Positions 43,480-52,457 of a stretch of 64,000 nt of DNA are shown here, piece by piece. The notes under the pieces are model-generated. The model was not told the DNA's origin, did no database searches, and saw only the letters and a list, made by a program, of their open reading frames with translations. The translations under genes were made by a program, and so were the position numbers. Numbering within the stretch: the first letter of the stretch is position 1; the number at the start of each line of letters is the position of its first letter. The DNA is from Streptomyces sp. Alt3. GTDB taxonomy: Bacteria > Actinomycetota > Actinomycetes > Streptomycetales > Streptomycetaceae. The DNA lies in the NCBI RefSeq assembly GCF_030719215.1, contig NZ_CP120983.1, positions 434,001 through 498,000 of the forward strand, given 5' to 3'.

Positions 43480-43986
43480 ATGCGTCCCGAACATCACGAG
43501 GAATCCGGTGGGGACGGGCTGCTGGTCCCGATGGCCTGGATGTACTCCGAGTACATCGCCGACGAGGTGCTGGCGACCGGCGACCTGATGGAACCGACGA
43601 CCCTGGAGTATCGGGCGGGACGCGACGCGCTCGCTCTGACGATCTTCCTCTCCGACGGTGCGGCCGCCGAGGAACTCCCCGTCGCCCGGGTGGACGAGCT
43701 GCGGTTGCTCACTGCGTACGGCGCCTCCTGGAGGCACTGGGTCTGTGCGCGTCTGGAGGCACTGGAGCGGCCGACCGCTCCGGCCGGGCCCCCGGATCCC
43801 GACCTCGCGCTCGCGCGGACCGTGTGGCGGTGGCTGGAGGAGACCGAGCTCCTGGCCGCGGACCTCGACGCGATCGGCCCGCCGCCGTGGGACCCGTCGG
43901 GCGACGACGAGGGCGAGATCCAGGTGTGGACCCCGGCCTGGCAGCTGGGACTACCGCTGGGACACCTGGCCGTCCATCTCTACTGA
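43480..43986 (+). CDS. Unrecognised cytosolic protein
   Basis: The 168-residue acidic, Trp/Leu-rich protein has no signal or membrane segment. Recognisable stretches are [40 protein letters not shown] and WTPAWQLGLPLGHLAVHLY. The region resembles no family I can name. AAGAGGCGAGACGGG precedes the ATG. It starts 111 bp from the divergent ZAS gene and could share its regulation. Composition is typical of the genome. Confidence 0.65.
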   Translation: MRPEHHEESGGDGLLVPMAWMYSEYIADEVLATGDLMEPTTLEYRAGRDALALTIFLSDGAAAEELPVARVDELRLLTAYGASWRHWVCARLEALERPTAPAGPPDPDLALARTVWRWLEETELLAADLDAIGPPPWDPSGDDEGEIQVWTPAWQLGLPLGHLAVHLY

Positions 43987-43998
43987 GGCGTCAGCGCC

Positions 43999-45225
43999 TC
44001 ATGAACCGTGCACGCCCGCACGGTACTTGGGCAGCCGCAGGGTGATCTTCATGCCCGCTCCGACGCCGGTCTCGATGACGAGCCCGTAGTCGTCCCCGTA
44101 CACCTGGCGAAGCCGCTCGTCCACGTTGAGCAGGCCGATGCCGGTGGAGGCGCCGCCCTCCCCGCGCAGGATGCGCCTCAGACGCTCCGGGTCCATCCCC
44201 GTGCCGTCGTCCTCGATGACGACCTCGGCCTCGGCACCCGCGTCCAGTGCGCTGATCGTGACGCGGATCGGGGCGTCGCCCGCCCTGACGGGGTCGCGGG
44301 GCCGGGGAAGGGTGACCGCGCCCTCGAGGCCGTGCTTGACGGCGTTCTCGACCAGGGGCTGGAGGCACAGGAACGGGAGCGACACGGGAAGCACCTCGGG
44401 CGCGACCTGGAGGGTGACGGAGAGACGTTCACCGAAGCGGGCCCTGACCAGCGCCAGATACTGGTCGATGGAGTGGAGTTCGTCGGCCAGGGTGGTGAAC
44501 TCCCCGTGCCGGCGGAAGGAGTATCGGGTGAAGTCGGCGAACTCCAGGAGCAGTTCACGTGCCCGTTCCGGGTCGGTCCGGACGAACGAGGCTATGGCGG
44601 CAAGCGAGTTGAAGATGAAGTGGGGGGAGATCTGGGCCCGCAGTGCCTTGATCTCGGCCTCGACGATCTGCGTGCGGGAGCGGTCCAGTTCGGCTAGTTC
44701 CAGCTGTACGCAGACCCAGCGGGCCACCTCCCCCGCCGCCCGGGCCAGCACCGCCGACTCCCGGGGCGCGTAGGCGACGAGCGTGCCGAGCACCCGGTGG
44801 TCGACCGTCAGCGGGACGGCGACGGCCCAGCGCAGCGGGCAGTCGAGGTCTCCGCAGTCGCTGTGGAAGGCGGTGTCCCGTCCGCTGGCGAGCAGCCCCT
44901 CGACCTGCTCCATCACCTCCTTGCCGTGATGGTCCCCCTCGCCGTCCCACACCAGTACCCGGTCCCGGTCGGTGAGGCACAGGGCCTCGGTGCCCAGCAG
45001 TGAGCGCAGCCGGCGCGCCGACCTGCGGGCGCTCTCCTCCGTGAGTCCGGCGCGCAGCGGGGGCGCGGCGAGGGAGGCCGTGTGCAGGGTCTCGAAGGTG
45101 GCGTGCTCGACGGGCGTGCCCACGTCGCTGGTGCGTACGGGGCGGGCGGTGCGGCCGAGGAGGAAGCCCGTGCCGAACAGCAGCAGCGCCAGCAGCGCGA
45201 TGACGGCGATTCCTGCTCCGGTCAC
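43999..45225 (-). CDS. LytS-type sensor histidine kinase
   Basis: The 408-residue protein has a single N-terminal membrane helix (GIAVIALLALLLFGTGFLLG), a GAF-like sensor region (LCLTDRDRVLVWDGEG with CGDLDCPLRWAVAVPL), a His_kinase domain with ISPHFIFNSLAAIASFVRTD (phospho-His) and an HATPase domain (LCLQPLVENAVKHGLEG, IEDDGTGMDP). Its GTG overlaps the symporter stop by GTGA. With LytT at 47134-47886 it forms a two-component system. By analogy to BtsS/YpdA it may sense an organic acid related to the adjacent symporter. Confidence 0.88.
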   Translation of the reverse strand: MTGAGIAVIALLALLLFGTGFLLGRTARPVRTSDVGTPVEHATFETLHTASLAAPPLRAGLTEESARRSARRLRSLLGTEALCLTDRDRVLVWDGEGDHHGKEVMEQVEGLLASGRDTAFHSDCGDLDCPLRWAVAVPLTVDHRVLGTLVAYAPRESAVLARAAGEVARWVCVQLELAELDRSRTQIVEAEIKALRAQISPHFIFNSLAAIASFVRTDPERARELLLEFADFTRYSFRRHGEFTTLADELHSIDQYLALVRARFGERLSVTLQVAPEVLPVSLPFLCLQPLVENAVKHGLEGAVTLPRPRDPVRAGDAPIRVTISALDAGAEAEVVIEDDGTGMDPERLRRILRGEGGASTGIGLLNVDERLRQVYGDDYGLVIETGVGAGMKITLRLPKYRAGVHGS

Positions 45226-46712
45226 CGCACGCGTCCCGCGGCCAGTGCTTCCGGCAGGTGGAAGCGGGTCATGGCCGCGTTGGTGCCGGGCGGTATCCGT
45301 CCGGGAGTGGCCAGGGAGACCAGGATCATCGCGAGGAAACCGACCGGCACGGACCATACGGCCGGCCAGGCCAGCAGGGCGTGCGGCCAGCCGGGCGGAC
45401 GCACCGCGCCGCTGACGGTGATGGCGACGGACAGCAGCGCGGAGCCGCCGCCGAGCAGCAGCCCGGCGATCGCGCCAGGCGGGGTGAGCCGCCGCCACCA
45501 GATGCCGAGGACGAGCAGCGGGCAGAACGAGGAGGCGGACACCGCGAAGGCCATTCCCACGGCGTCGGCGACCGGCACCCGGCTGACGACCAGTGAGCCG
45601 GCCAGCGGTACTGCGATGGCCAGCACGGTGGCCAGCCGGAAGTGCCGTACGCCTCGCGAGGGCAGGACGTCCTGGGTGATCACACCGGCGACGGCCATGG
45701 TGAGTCCCGACGCGGTGGACAGGAACGCGGCGAACGCGCCCCCCGCGAGGAGCGCGCCGAGCAGATCACCGCCGAGGCCGCCGATCACCCGTGCCGGCAG
45801 CAGCAGTACCGCGGCGTCGGCGTCCCCGCCGTGCATGAAGTCGGGTGCGTAGAGGCGCCCCAGGGCCCCGTACACCGGCGGCAGCAGGTAGAAGAGACCG
45901 ACCAGGGCGAGGACGGCGACCGTGGTGCGGCGTGCGTCCCGTCCGTTGGGGCTGGTGTAGAAGCGGACCACCACGTGCGGAAGGCCCATGGTGCCGAGGA
46001 AGGTCGCGATGATCAGTCCGTACGTCGCGTAGAGCGGATGGTCGGCCCGGAAGACCGAGATCTGTTCGTCGAAGGTGACCCGGGGCCGCCCGTCGCCCTG
46101 CCAGGCGAGTACCAGGAAGATCGCGGGCACCAGGAGCGCGGTGAGCTTGAGCCAGTACTGGAACACCTGGACGAAGGTGATCGAGCGCATGCCGCCCGCG
46201 GCGACGGCGACCACCACGACGGAGGCGACGAGCACGTCGCCGAGCCAGCCGGGTGCCCCTGTCAGGATCTTCAGGGTGAGGCCGGCGCCCTGAAGCTGCG
46301 GTACGAGATAGACCCAGCCGGCGCCGACGACGAACACGCTGACCAGCCTGCGCACCTGCCGGGACTCCAGCCGTCCTTCGGCGAAGTCGGGCAGGGTGTA
46401 CGCCCCGGAGCGGCGCAGCGGGGCGGCGACGAACACGAGCAGCACGAGGTATCCGGCGGTGTAGCCGACCGGGTACCAGAGCATGTCCGGCCCGTGCACC
46501 AGCACCAGGCCGGCGATCCCGAGGAAGGAGGCCGCGGACAGGTACTCCCCGCTGATCGCCGCGGCGTTGAGCCTCGGTCGCACGGTGCGCGAGGCGACGT
46601 AGAAGTCGGAGGTGGTACGGGAGATCCGCAGCCCGAATCCGCCGACGAGGACGGTGGCCAGGACGACGAGGGCCACCGCCACCACCGATGCCGGGTGGCC
46701 GGGCACGCTCAC
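45222..46712 (-). CDS. Sodium:solute symporter (acetate/pyruvate-type SSS)
   Basis: The 496-residue protein has about 13 hydrophobic segments and the SSS features RTVRPRLNAAAISGEYLSAA, SFLGIAGLVLVHGPDMLWY and FAAFLSTASGLTMAVAGVI. It resembles ActP (acetate permease) and related monocarboxylate carriers. GTG 46712 overlaps the DUF485 stop by GTGA. The DUF485-SSS pair matches YjcH-ActP. Coupling to a LytS kinase suggests substrate-dependent control. Confidence 0.87.
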   Translation of the reverse strand: MSVPGHPASVVAVALVVLATVLVGGFGLRISRTTSDFYVASRTVRPRLNAAAISGEYLSAASFLGIAGLVLVHGPDMLWYPVGYTAGYLVLLVFVAAPLRRSGAYTLPDFAEGRLESRQVRRLVSVFVVGAGWVYLVPQLQGAGLTLKILTGAPGWLGDVLVASVVVVAVAAGGMRSITFVQVFQYWLKLTALLVPAIFLVLAWQGDGRPRVTFDEQISVFRADHPLYATYGLIIATFLGTMGLPHVVVRFYTSPNGRDARRTTVAVLALVGLFYLLPPVYGALGRLYAPDFMHGGDADAAVLLLPARVIGGLGGDLLGALLAGGAFAAFLSTASGLTMAVAGVITQDVLPSRGVRHFRLATVLAIAVPLAGSLVVSRVPVADAVGMAFAVSASSFCPLLVLGIWWRRLTPPGAIAGLLLGGGSALLSVAITVSGAVRPPGWPHALLAWPAVWSVPVGFLAMILVSLATPGRIPPGTNAAMTRFHLPEALAAGRVR

Positions 46713-47071
46713 GGTGAGGGGAGGCCTTCCACGAGTCGGGCGAAGTCTCGCTCGTTGCGCTCGGCCCTGCGCACGTACCACCAGGCCGCCAGGGTGAGCG
46801 GTGGACAGGTGGCGAAGCCGAGCACCCCCCAGACGAGCGCGTCGCTGTTCAGCGCCTCGAAGACCAGGGGCAGGGTGCCGGCCACGGTGGCGAGTACGGC
46901 GAAGACGGTGAGTCCGGCGCGGAGCTGGCTGCGCATCAGGGAACGGACGTAGGCGCCGCCGAGGGCGGTCTGTTCGTCGATCTCCGACTGGGCACGGTAG
47001 CGGGGCAGCGGACGCACCCGCCGGGGCTCGCCCGTGACCACTTCGCGCCGGGGCGTGCTCTCTGCGGACAT
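46709..47071 (-). CDS. DUF485-like small membrane protein (YjcH-type)
   Basis: The 120-residue protein has two membrane helices (AGLTVFAVLATVAGTLPLVF and ALVWGVLGFATCPPLTLAAW), a cytosolic Arg-rich N-terminus and a C-terminal RRAERNERDFARLVEGLPSP. This is the layout of YjcH/DUF485, encoded next to ActP-type symporters. It overlaps the symporter gene by 4 nt and lies 62 nt after the response regulator stop. It likely assembles with the symporter. Confidence 0.82.
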   Translation of the reverse strand: MSAESTPRREVVTGEPRRVRPLPRYRAQSEIDEQTALGGAYVRSLMRSQLRAGLTVFAVLATVAGTLPLVFEALNSDALVWGVLGFATCPPLTLAAWWYVRRAERNERDFARLVEGLPSP

Positions 47072-47133
47072 GGGCCCGGAGTCTAGGCGGCGCGGGGCTC
47101 GGCTGGGAAGGGCCGCCGTCCGGTAGGGGCAGG

Positions 47134-47886
47134 TCAGCGGCCGGTCTGCCGCATCAGGAGGTCACGCAGGGAGCGGGTGTGACGACGGCTGACCGCGAGT
47201 TCCGCGTCCCCGATGCGGACGCTCATGCTGCCGGCGTCGAGCCGGAGTTCGTCGATCCGGTTCAGCGCCACGAGATGGCGGCGGTGGATGCGTACGAACC
47301 CCCGGGAGCGCCAGCGCTCCTCCAGGGTGGTGAGCGGTATCCGGACGAGATGGCTGCCGGACGAGGTGTGCAGGCGGGCGTAGTCCCCCTGTGCCTCGGC
47401 GTACGCGATGTCGTCGACGGGCACGAAGCGGATGACCCCTCCCAGTTCGACCGCGATCTGGTCGGCGGCCGCGTCGTGGACGGACGCGGAGCGCTCACCG
47501 ACCTGCTCGGCGACCCGGCGTACGGCCTCCGCGAGGCGCTCGCGCCGCACGGGCTTGAGTACGTAGTCGACGGCCTTGAGGTCGAAGGCGTGGACGGCGA
47601 AGCCTTCGTGGGCGGTGACGAAGACGATGAGCGGCGGTGCGGCGAACCCGGCCAGGAGCTGGGCGACGTCGAGTCCGGTCAGCCCCGCCATGTGGATGTC
47701 CAGGAACACCACGTCGATGGCGGAGGGATCGTCGGGCCCGGCGTCGACGGCCCCACCGATGCGGCGCAGCGCCTCGGTGGCTCCCCTGGCGCCCTCGGCG
47801 CTCCGGATACGGGGATCGGCGCGCAGGAGGTAGAGGAGTTCCTCCAGGGCGGGTTCTTCGTCGTCGACGGCGAGTACGCGCAGCAT
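47134..47886 (-). CDS. LytT-type response regulator (REC plus LytTR DNA-binding domain)
   Basis: The 250-residue protein has a receiver domain (LRVLAVDDEEPALEELLYLL, phospho-Asp in VVFLDIHMAG, Thr in VFVTAHEG, Lys in VDYVLKPVRR) and a LytTR domain (IRFVPVDDIAYAEAQGDYAR, RSRGFVRIHRRHLVALNRID). LytTR proteins bind direct repeats as activators. It is the first gene of the LytT-DUF485-SSS-LytS operon and pairs with the kinase at 43999. Confidence 0.9.
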   Translation of the reverse strand: MLRVLAVDDEEPALEELLYLLRADPRIRSAEGARGATEALRRIGGAVDAGPDDPSAIDVVFLDIHMAGLTGLDVAQLLAGFAAPPLIVFVTAHEGFAVHAFDLKAVDYVLKPVRRERLAEAVRRVAEQVGERSASVHDAAADQIAVELGGVIRFVPVDDIAYAEAQGDYARLHTSSGSHLVRIPLTTLEERWRSRGFVRIHRRHLVALNRIDELRLDAGSMSVRIGDAELAVSRRHTRSLRDLLMRQTGR

Positions 47887-47958
47887 GAGGCCGGAGTTTA
47901 GGTCCTCCGGCGGCCGGACGGCGTGAGTGATTCCCGGGTTCGTCACGTATCCGAGGGC

Positions 47959-48222
47959 ATGCACGCCACCGAACCGCACCGCGACGCCGGGGCCTACGCG
48001 CTCGGGGTGCTCGGGGCTGCCGACACCTCCCGCTTCGAGGAGCATCTGGCGGAGTGCGCCGTGTGCGTGGTGCAGGTGCGCGAGTTCGGGTCCGTGGTGG
48101 ATCGTCTGGCCGAGTTCGCGCGCTGCGCGGAACGTGCGGCCGCCCGCCGGCCGTGGTGGCCGGGCCGCTACTTGAGCAGGCGGGACAGCCGGCGGTCGGC
48201 GAGGGGCTTGCCGCCGGTCTGA
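47959..48222 (+). CDS. Orphan zinc-finger anti-sigma-like protein
   Basis: The 87-residue protein has the ZAS signature H-x3-C-x2-C (His29, Cys33, Cys36 in EEHLAECAVC) after HRDAGAYALGVLGAAD, typical of anti-sigma N-domains. It lacks the C-terminal membrane helix and extracytoplasmic domain of RskA-like proteins and has no sigma gene nearby. Its last 55 bp are antisense to the DNA glycosylase gene. ATG 47959 is used; GTG 47923 is an in-frame alternative. It may be a truncated or orphan regulator. Confidence 0.68.
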   Translation: MHATEPHRDAGAYALGVLGAADTSRFEEHLAECAVCVVQVREFGSVVDRLAEFARCAERAAARRPWWPGRYLSRRDSRRSARGLPPV

Positions 48223-49028
48223 CAGGTGGGGCAGTACTGGAGCGAGGAGTCGCTGAACGACACCTCCAGCACGGTGTCGCCACAGACGGGGCAGGGCAAG
48301 CCCGCGCGGCCGTGGACGCGCATGCTGCTCTTCTTCTCGGCCTTGAGCCGGCCTGCCGCGACGCCGCGGGAGCGTTCGACCGCGTCCTGGAGCGTGGTGC
48401 GCATGGCGTTGTACAGGTGGGTGATGTCGTTGTCACCGAGTGCGGTGGTGAGCTTGAACGGCGACATCTTCGCGACGTGCAGGATCTCGTCGCTGTAGGC
48501 GTTGCCGATGCCCGCGATCAGCGACTGGTCGCGCAGCGCTCCCTTGATCTGGCGGCGTGCTCCGCCGAGCACCGCAGCGAACGCGTCACGGTCGAAGGTG
48601 TCGGCGAGCGGATCCGGCCCGAGGCGTGCCACGCCGGGCACGTCCGCGGGGTCGTGCACCAGGTGGACGGCGAGGCGTTTGGTGGTGCCCATCTCCGTCA
48701 GGTCGAAGCCGTCGCCGCCCGTGAGCACCGTACGCAGGGCGAGCGGTCCTTTGCCCGGCCTCGGCGGGGTCGCGGGGAAGCTGTCCTTCCACTGGAGCCA
48801 GCCGGCTCTCGCGAGGTGGATGAGCAGATGGAGCTCCCCGGCCGTGAGGTCGAGGAACTTACCGTGCCGGGTCACGGAGGACACGGTGGCGCCCTCCAGG
48901 TCGGTGACCGGCGGGTCGTACGTCTTCAGGACGCTGATCGCGAGCGGCAGCACCCGGGCGATCTCCTTGCCGACCAGGTGGTCGTCGAGGAAGTCCCGCA
49001 GGGCTTCGACTTCCGGCAGTTCGGGCAT
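48168..49028 (-). CDS. Fpg/Nei-family DNA glycosylase
   Basis: The 286-residue protein begins MPELPEVEALRDFL, where Pro2 becomes the N-terminal catalytic residue and Glu3 assists. The H2TH region includes LRDQSLIAGIGNAYSDEILH, and a C-terminal zinc finger has CPVCGD and CPTCQTGG. It excises oxidised bases and nicks at abasic sites. The lysine in GKFLDL is in place. The 3' end overlaps the anti-sigma-like gene on the other strand. Confidence 0.9.
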   Translation of the reverse strand: MPELPEVEALRDFLDDHLVGKEIARVLPLAISVLKTYDPPVTDLEGATVSSVTRHGKFLDLTAGELHLLIHLARAGWLQWKDSFPATPPRPGKGPLALRTVLTGGDGFDLTEMGTTKRLAVHLVHDPADVPGVARLGPDPLADTFDRDAFAAVLGGARRQIKGALRDQSLIAGIGNAYSDEILHVAKMSPFKLTTALGDNDITHLYNAMRTTLQDAVERSRGVAAGRLKAEKKSSMRVHGRAGLPCPVCGDTVLEVSFSDSSLQYCPTCQTGGKPLADRRLSRLLK

Positions 49029-49083
49029 GGCTCCAGCGTGCCGCAACGGGACCGCGACTGCCCGGCGGAAATCTCGGGGGCGT

Positions 49084-49950
49084 TCAGACGGCGGGTTCCC
49101 GGAGCCCGTAGACGCGCTGCGCGGTGCCGGCCAGGACGGACCGCCGGTCGGCCTCGCCGAGACCGTCCGTCAGCTGGTGTGCGGTGTCCAGGACGTCGGC
49201 GTATCCGGCGGCGAGCCGGCACACGGGCCAGTCGGAGCCGTACATCAGCCGGGTGGGTCCGAAGGCCTCGATGACCGTGTCCGCGTAGGGGCGGAGGTCC
49301 TCGACGGTCCAGGAACGCGGGTCCGCCTCGGTGACGAGGCCGGAAAGTTTGCAGACGGTGTTGGGCAGCGCGGCGAGGGCCCGCAGACCGTCGGCCCAGG
49401 GGTGCGTCGTGCGCCGTGCCACCGGTGGCTTGCCCGCGTGGTCGAGCACGAAGGTCAGTTCCGGCAGCAGGGCGGCCGCTCGGGCGGCTGCGGGCAGTTG
49501 GTGGGGCCGGACTATCAGGTCGTAGACGAGACCGGCGGCGGCGACGGCCCTCAGACCGCGCAGGACGTCGGGGCGCAGCAGCCACTCGGGGTCGGGTTCG
49601 CCCTGGACCTGGTGCCGGATTCCGACGAGCCGGTCACCGCCGGGCAGGGCACGGAGCGAGGCGAGGGTGTCGGTGACGTCCGGGGCGGTGAGGTCGGTCC
49701 AGCCGACCACGCCCGCGACGAGGGTGCTGCCGTCGGCGAGGGCTAGGAACTCGGGGGTCTCCTCGGCGACGGTCACCGTCTGGACGAGCACGGTGGACAC
49801 CACCCCTGCGGCCCGCGCCTCGGGTTCCAGGTCGGCGAGGGTGAAGGTGCGGCGGATGGGGGCGAGTTCCTCGCCGGTGATCCAGTCCTGGTCGCGCACC
49901 GCGAGGTCCCACACGTGGTGGTGTGCGTCGATGACCGGCAGGGGTGTCAT
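49084..49950 (-). CDS. Amidohydrolase, L-fucono-1,5-lactonase-like
   Basis: The 288-residue TIM-barrel amidohydrolase_2 protein has VIDAHHHVWDL, GIRHQVQGEPDPEWL, FVLDHAGKPP, CKLSGLVTEA and LMYGSDWPVC, signatures of the lactonase branch (COG3618). It follows an aldose dehydrogenase-like gene by 1 nt, the usual pair for L-fucose oxidation to fuconate. ATG 49950. Confidence 0.86.
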   Translation of the reverse strand: MTPLPVIDAHHHVWDLAVRDQDWITGEELAPIRRTFTLADLEPEARAAGVVSTVLVQTVTVAEETPEFLALADGSTLVAGVVGWTDLTAPDVTDTLASLRALPGGDRLVGIRHQVQGEPDPEWLLRPDVLRGLRAVAAAGLVYDLIVRPHQLPAAARAAALLPELTFVLDHAGKPPVARRTTHPWADGLRALAALPNTVCKLSGLVTEADPRSWTVEDLRPYADTVIEAFGPTRLMYGSDWPVCRLAAGYADVLDTAHQLTDGLGEADRRSVLAGTAQRVYGLREPAV

Positions 49951-49951
49951 G

Positions 49952-50920
49952 TCAGATCAGTCCTTCCGCGCGCAGGTCGTCCCAGAGCGCGTCCGGGACG
50001 GGCCTGCGGATCTGGGCCGCCGCGTCGCGCACCTCGTCCGGGGAGCGGGTTCCGACAAGGACCCCGGCGACGGCCGGGTGCAGCAGCGGGTAGTGCAGGG
50101 CGGCGGCGCGCAGCGGGACACCGTGTCCCTCGGCGACGTCCCGGATGCGCAGGGCCCGGTCCAGGAGCGGCGCGGGGGCCGCCGCGTAGTCGTAGGAGGC
50201 GCCGGGGCGGGGGTCGGCGAGCAGCCCGGAGTTGAAGACACCTCCGACGACCACGCCGCGGTGGCGGGCTGCGGCCTCCGGCAGGAGCGCGTCGAGGGCG
50301 CTGTGGTCGAGGAGGGTGAAACGGCCGGCGCAGAGGACGACGTCGACGTCGGTCTCGCGCAGGAAGCGGGTGAGCATCGCGGTCTGGTTCATGCCGGCGC
50401 CGATGGCTCCGACCATGCCCTCCGCGCGGAGCTTCTCCAGCGCCGGGTAGCCCTCGCGGAAGGCCGCTTCCCCATGGTCGTCGGGGTCGTGCAGATAGAC
50501 GATGTCGACCCGGTCGAGGCCGAGGCGTCCCAGGCTTTCCTCGATGCTGCGGCGGATGCCGTCGGCGCTGAAGTCCCAGCGGCGCCGGTGGGTGTGCGGC
50601 ACGGCGAATCCGTCGGACAGTCCCTCGTGGGCCGCCGTCTCGGCGGGGGTCAGCGGGTCGAGCAGACGGCCCGCCTTCGTGGACACCGTGTACTGCGCCC
50701 GCGGCCGGTCGCGCAGGGCCTCGCCGAGGCGGCGTTCGGAGAGCCCGAGGCCGTAGTGCGGTGCGGTGTCGAAGTAACGGACGCCCTCCTCCCAGGCCGC
50801 GTCGACCGCTGCCGCGGCCTGTTCCGGGTCGACCTCCGTGAAGAGGTTGCCGATCGCCGCTGCCCCGAAGGAGAGTTCGGTGATCTCGACCGCGCTGCTT
50901 CCGAGCCTGGTATGCCGCAT
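49952..50920 (-). CDS. Aldo/keto reductase, L-fucose (D-threo-aldose) dehydrogenase-like
   Basis: The 322-residue AKR has FGAAAIGNLFTEV, RYFDTAPHYGLGLSERRLGE (catalytic Tyr with Asp), STKAGRLL (Lys) and DIVYLHDPDDH. Similarity to D-threo-aldose 1-dehydrogenases, and the lactonase directly downstream, suggest L-fucose to L-fucono-lactone to L-fuconate. Later pathway genes and a transporter are not here, so the route must finish elsewhere. Confidence 0.87.
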   Translation of the reverse strand: MRHTRLGSSAVEITELSFGAAAIGNLFTEVDPEQAAAAVDAAWEEGVRYFDTAPHYGLGLSERRLGEALRDRPRAQYTVSTKAGRLLDPLTPAETAAHEGLSDGFAVPHTHRRRWDFSADGIRRSIEESLGRLGLDRVDIVYLHDPDDHGEAAFREGYPALEKLRAEGMVGAIGAGMNQTAMLTRFLRETDVDVVLCAGRFTLLDHSALDALLPEAAARHRGVVVGGVFNSGLLADPRPGASYDYAAAPAPLLDRALRIRDVAEGHGVPLRAAALHYPLLHPAVAGVLVGTRSPDEVRDAAAQIRRPVPDALWDDLRAEGLI

Positions 50921-50942
50921 GCCGCCCCCGCCGATGGTCCGA

Positions 50943-50959
50943 TGGTCCGTACAGGACTA
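50943..50959. promoter_or_regulatory. Possible operator upstream of the fucose-type operon
   Basis: TGGTCC-GTACA-GGACTA is an imperfect inverted repeat (GTCC-N5-GGAC core), 23 bp upstream of the aldose dehydrogenase start, beside a CCGATGGTCCGATGGTCC direct repeat. GntR or LacI control is possible, but no regulator gene is adjacent. Confidence 0.35.
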
Positions 50960-51006
50960 TTCATCGGATCAATCGGCTGCGTCAACAGGGTGGGGCGGAT
51001 CGGCTC

Positions 51007-52363
51007 TCAAGCCGGTGCGGGCACCGTGGGTACGAGTGCGTGCAGGTCGTGGAGCTCTTCCCGGAGCGCGGAGGCCAGCCGGTCGAGATCCGGCAGCGCC
51101 TTTCCGTCCGCCACCAGTCCGATCTGTACCCGTCCGCCGTAGGTGGACAGTGCGACGGCCAGCGCCTGCCCGCGGGCCAGCGGCGCCATGGGGTAGACGG
51201 CTCGCAGCGGGCACCCGCCGAGCGAGAGGGCCGAGCGGGGCAGGGGCACGCTGGTGACCAGGATGTCGAAGAGCATCCGGGCCGCGTTCCCCGCCAGTGG
51301 CGCTCCGAACCGGTGGGCCAGTGCGGGCAACTGGTCGGCCAGGACGGCGACCGCGCCCGCGCCGCGCAGGGGTCCCGCGGCCTTGTTGCGGTTCATTCCG
51401 GCGCGTACGAGTCGCAGCCGTTCGCGGGCGTCGGGCTCGCCGACGGGCAGACCGAGGAGATAGGCGGAGAGCCTGTTGCCGGTGGCCGCCCCACCGGGCC
51501 GGCGCCGGGAGACGGGGACCAGGGCGCGGGGGTCGGCGCCGGGGAGCGGCTCACCCCGTTCGAGCATCCAGCGGCGCAGCGCACCGGCGACGACGGCGAG
51601 CAGCACGTCGTTGGCCGTGCCGCCCTCGGTGCGCCGGATGCGCTGCACCGTTTCCGCGTCGAGCTCGGCGGTGGCGAGCCGGCGCGTGCCGCTGGAGCGA
51701 GCGGTCAGTGCCGTGGTCGCGCGCAGGTCGAGGCGGCTGGCGCGGACGACGGAGGCCCCGACCCCCAGTGCCCGGCCGACTTCGCCGAGCCGCTCCCTCG
51801 CCATGCCCGCGACCTCGTACGGACCGGGCAGCCAGGAGCGGGGCGGGACGGGTGTCCGCCGGTGCGCCGCGCTGCGGCCCGCACCGGCGGAGGCGATCTG
51901 GTCGAAGATGCCGGCGCCGATGGCGACGGCCCGCATCCCGTCGGCGAGCGCGTGGTGCAGCTTGACGAGCACGGCGAACGGGCCGTCGCCCGGACTGTCG
52001 AGGAGGTACATCCGCCAGGGCGGCAGCCCGCGCCCCAGCGGCTGCTCCATGAGTTCACCGGCGAGCCAGGCCTCTCGTCAGGAAGTCGCCCTCGGGCAGG
52101 ACGACCCGCGTGACGTGGCGCTGCACGTCGAAGTCCTTGTCGGTGAACCAGGCCGCACCGCCGACGGGGAGCAGGACGTCACGCACCCGCATCCGCAGCC
52201 GGGGAATGGCGGCCGCCCGCGCTCCGAGGAGGTCGAGCAGCTCCGGCACGGAGACACCGGGCACCGGGTCGAAGACCGCGAGGGCGCCGAGGTGCATCGG
52301 ATGGGCATCGGATTCGAGGTGCCAGAAAGCCAGATCAAGAGGTGCCAGGAGCTCGGTACTCAA
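51007..52363 (-). pseudogene. Wax ester synthase/diacylglycerol acyltransferase (WS/DGAT) with frameshift
   Basis: The first frame carries the WS/DGAT N-terminus, TTG-start LSTELLAPLDLAFWHLESDA after GCGAGG, through VVLPEGDFL, then runs to a stop at 52055. The following frame resumes within a few codons (AWLAGELMEQPLGRGLPPWR) and contains the catalytic HHxxxDG as HHALADG and a complete C-terminal half. A +1 shift (an extra base or two missing) at about 52073 splits the gene. Repaired, it would be about 452 residues, normal for this family, which makes triacylglycerol and wax esters. Confidence 0.75.
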
Positions 52364-52421
52364 CGGGGCCTCGCGTCGTCGACAGCGGAACGGCGGGATC
52401 GCAGTCAATCCCGCACGGTCG

Positions 52422-52457
52422 GTTACGGTCAAGTAATGACATGTTACGTACTGTTAC
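52422..52457. promoter_or_regulatory. Phased GTTAC direct repeats upstream of WS/DGAT
   Basis: GTTAC occurs at 52422, 52443 and 52453, with offsets of 21 and 10 bp, close to whole helical turns. It lies in the 90-bp gap upstream of the WS/DGAT start and touches the end of the SpoIIE gene. It is a possible operator for an activator. Confidence 0.3.

Noticed and set aside
49084..50920. A full L-fucose catabolic operon
   Set aside because: Only the dehydrogenase- and lactonase-like genes are present; dehydratase, aldolase and transporter genes are absent here.
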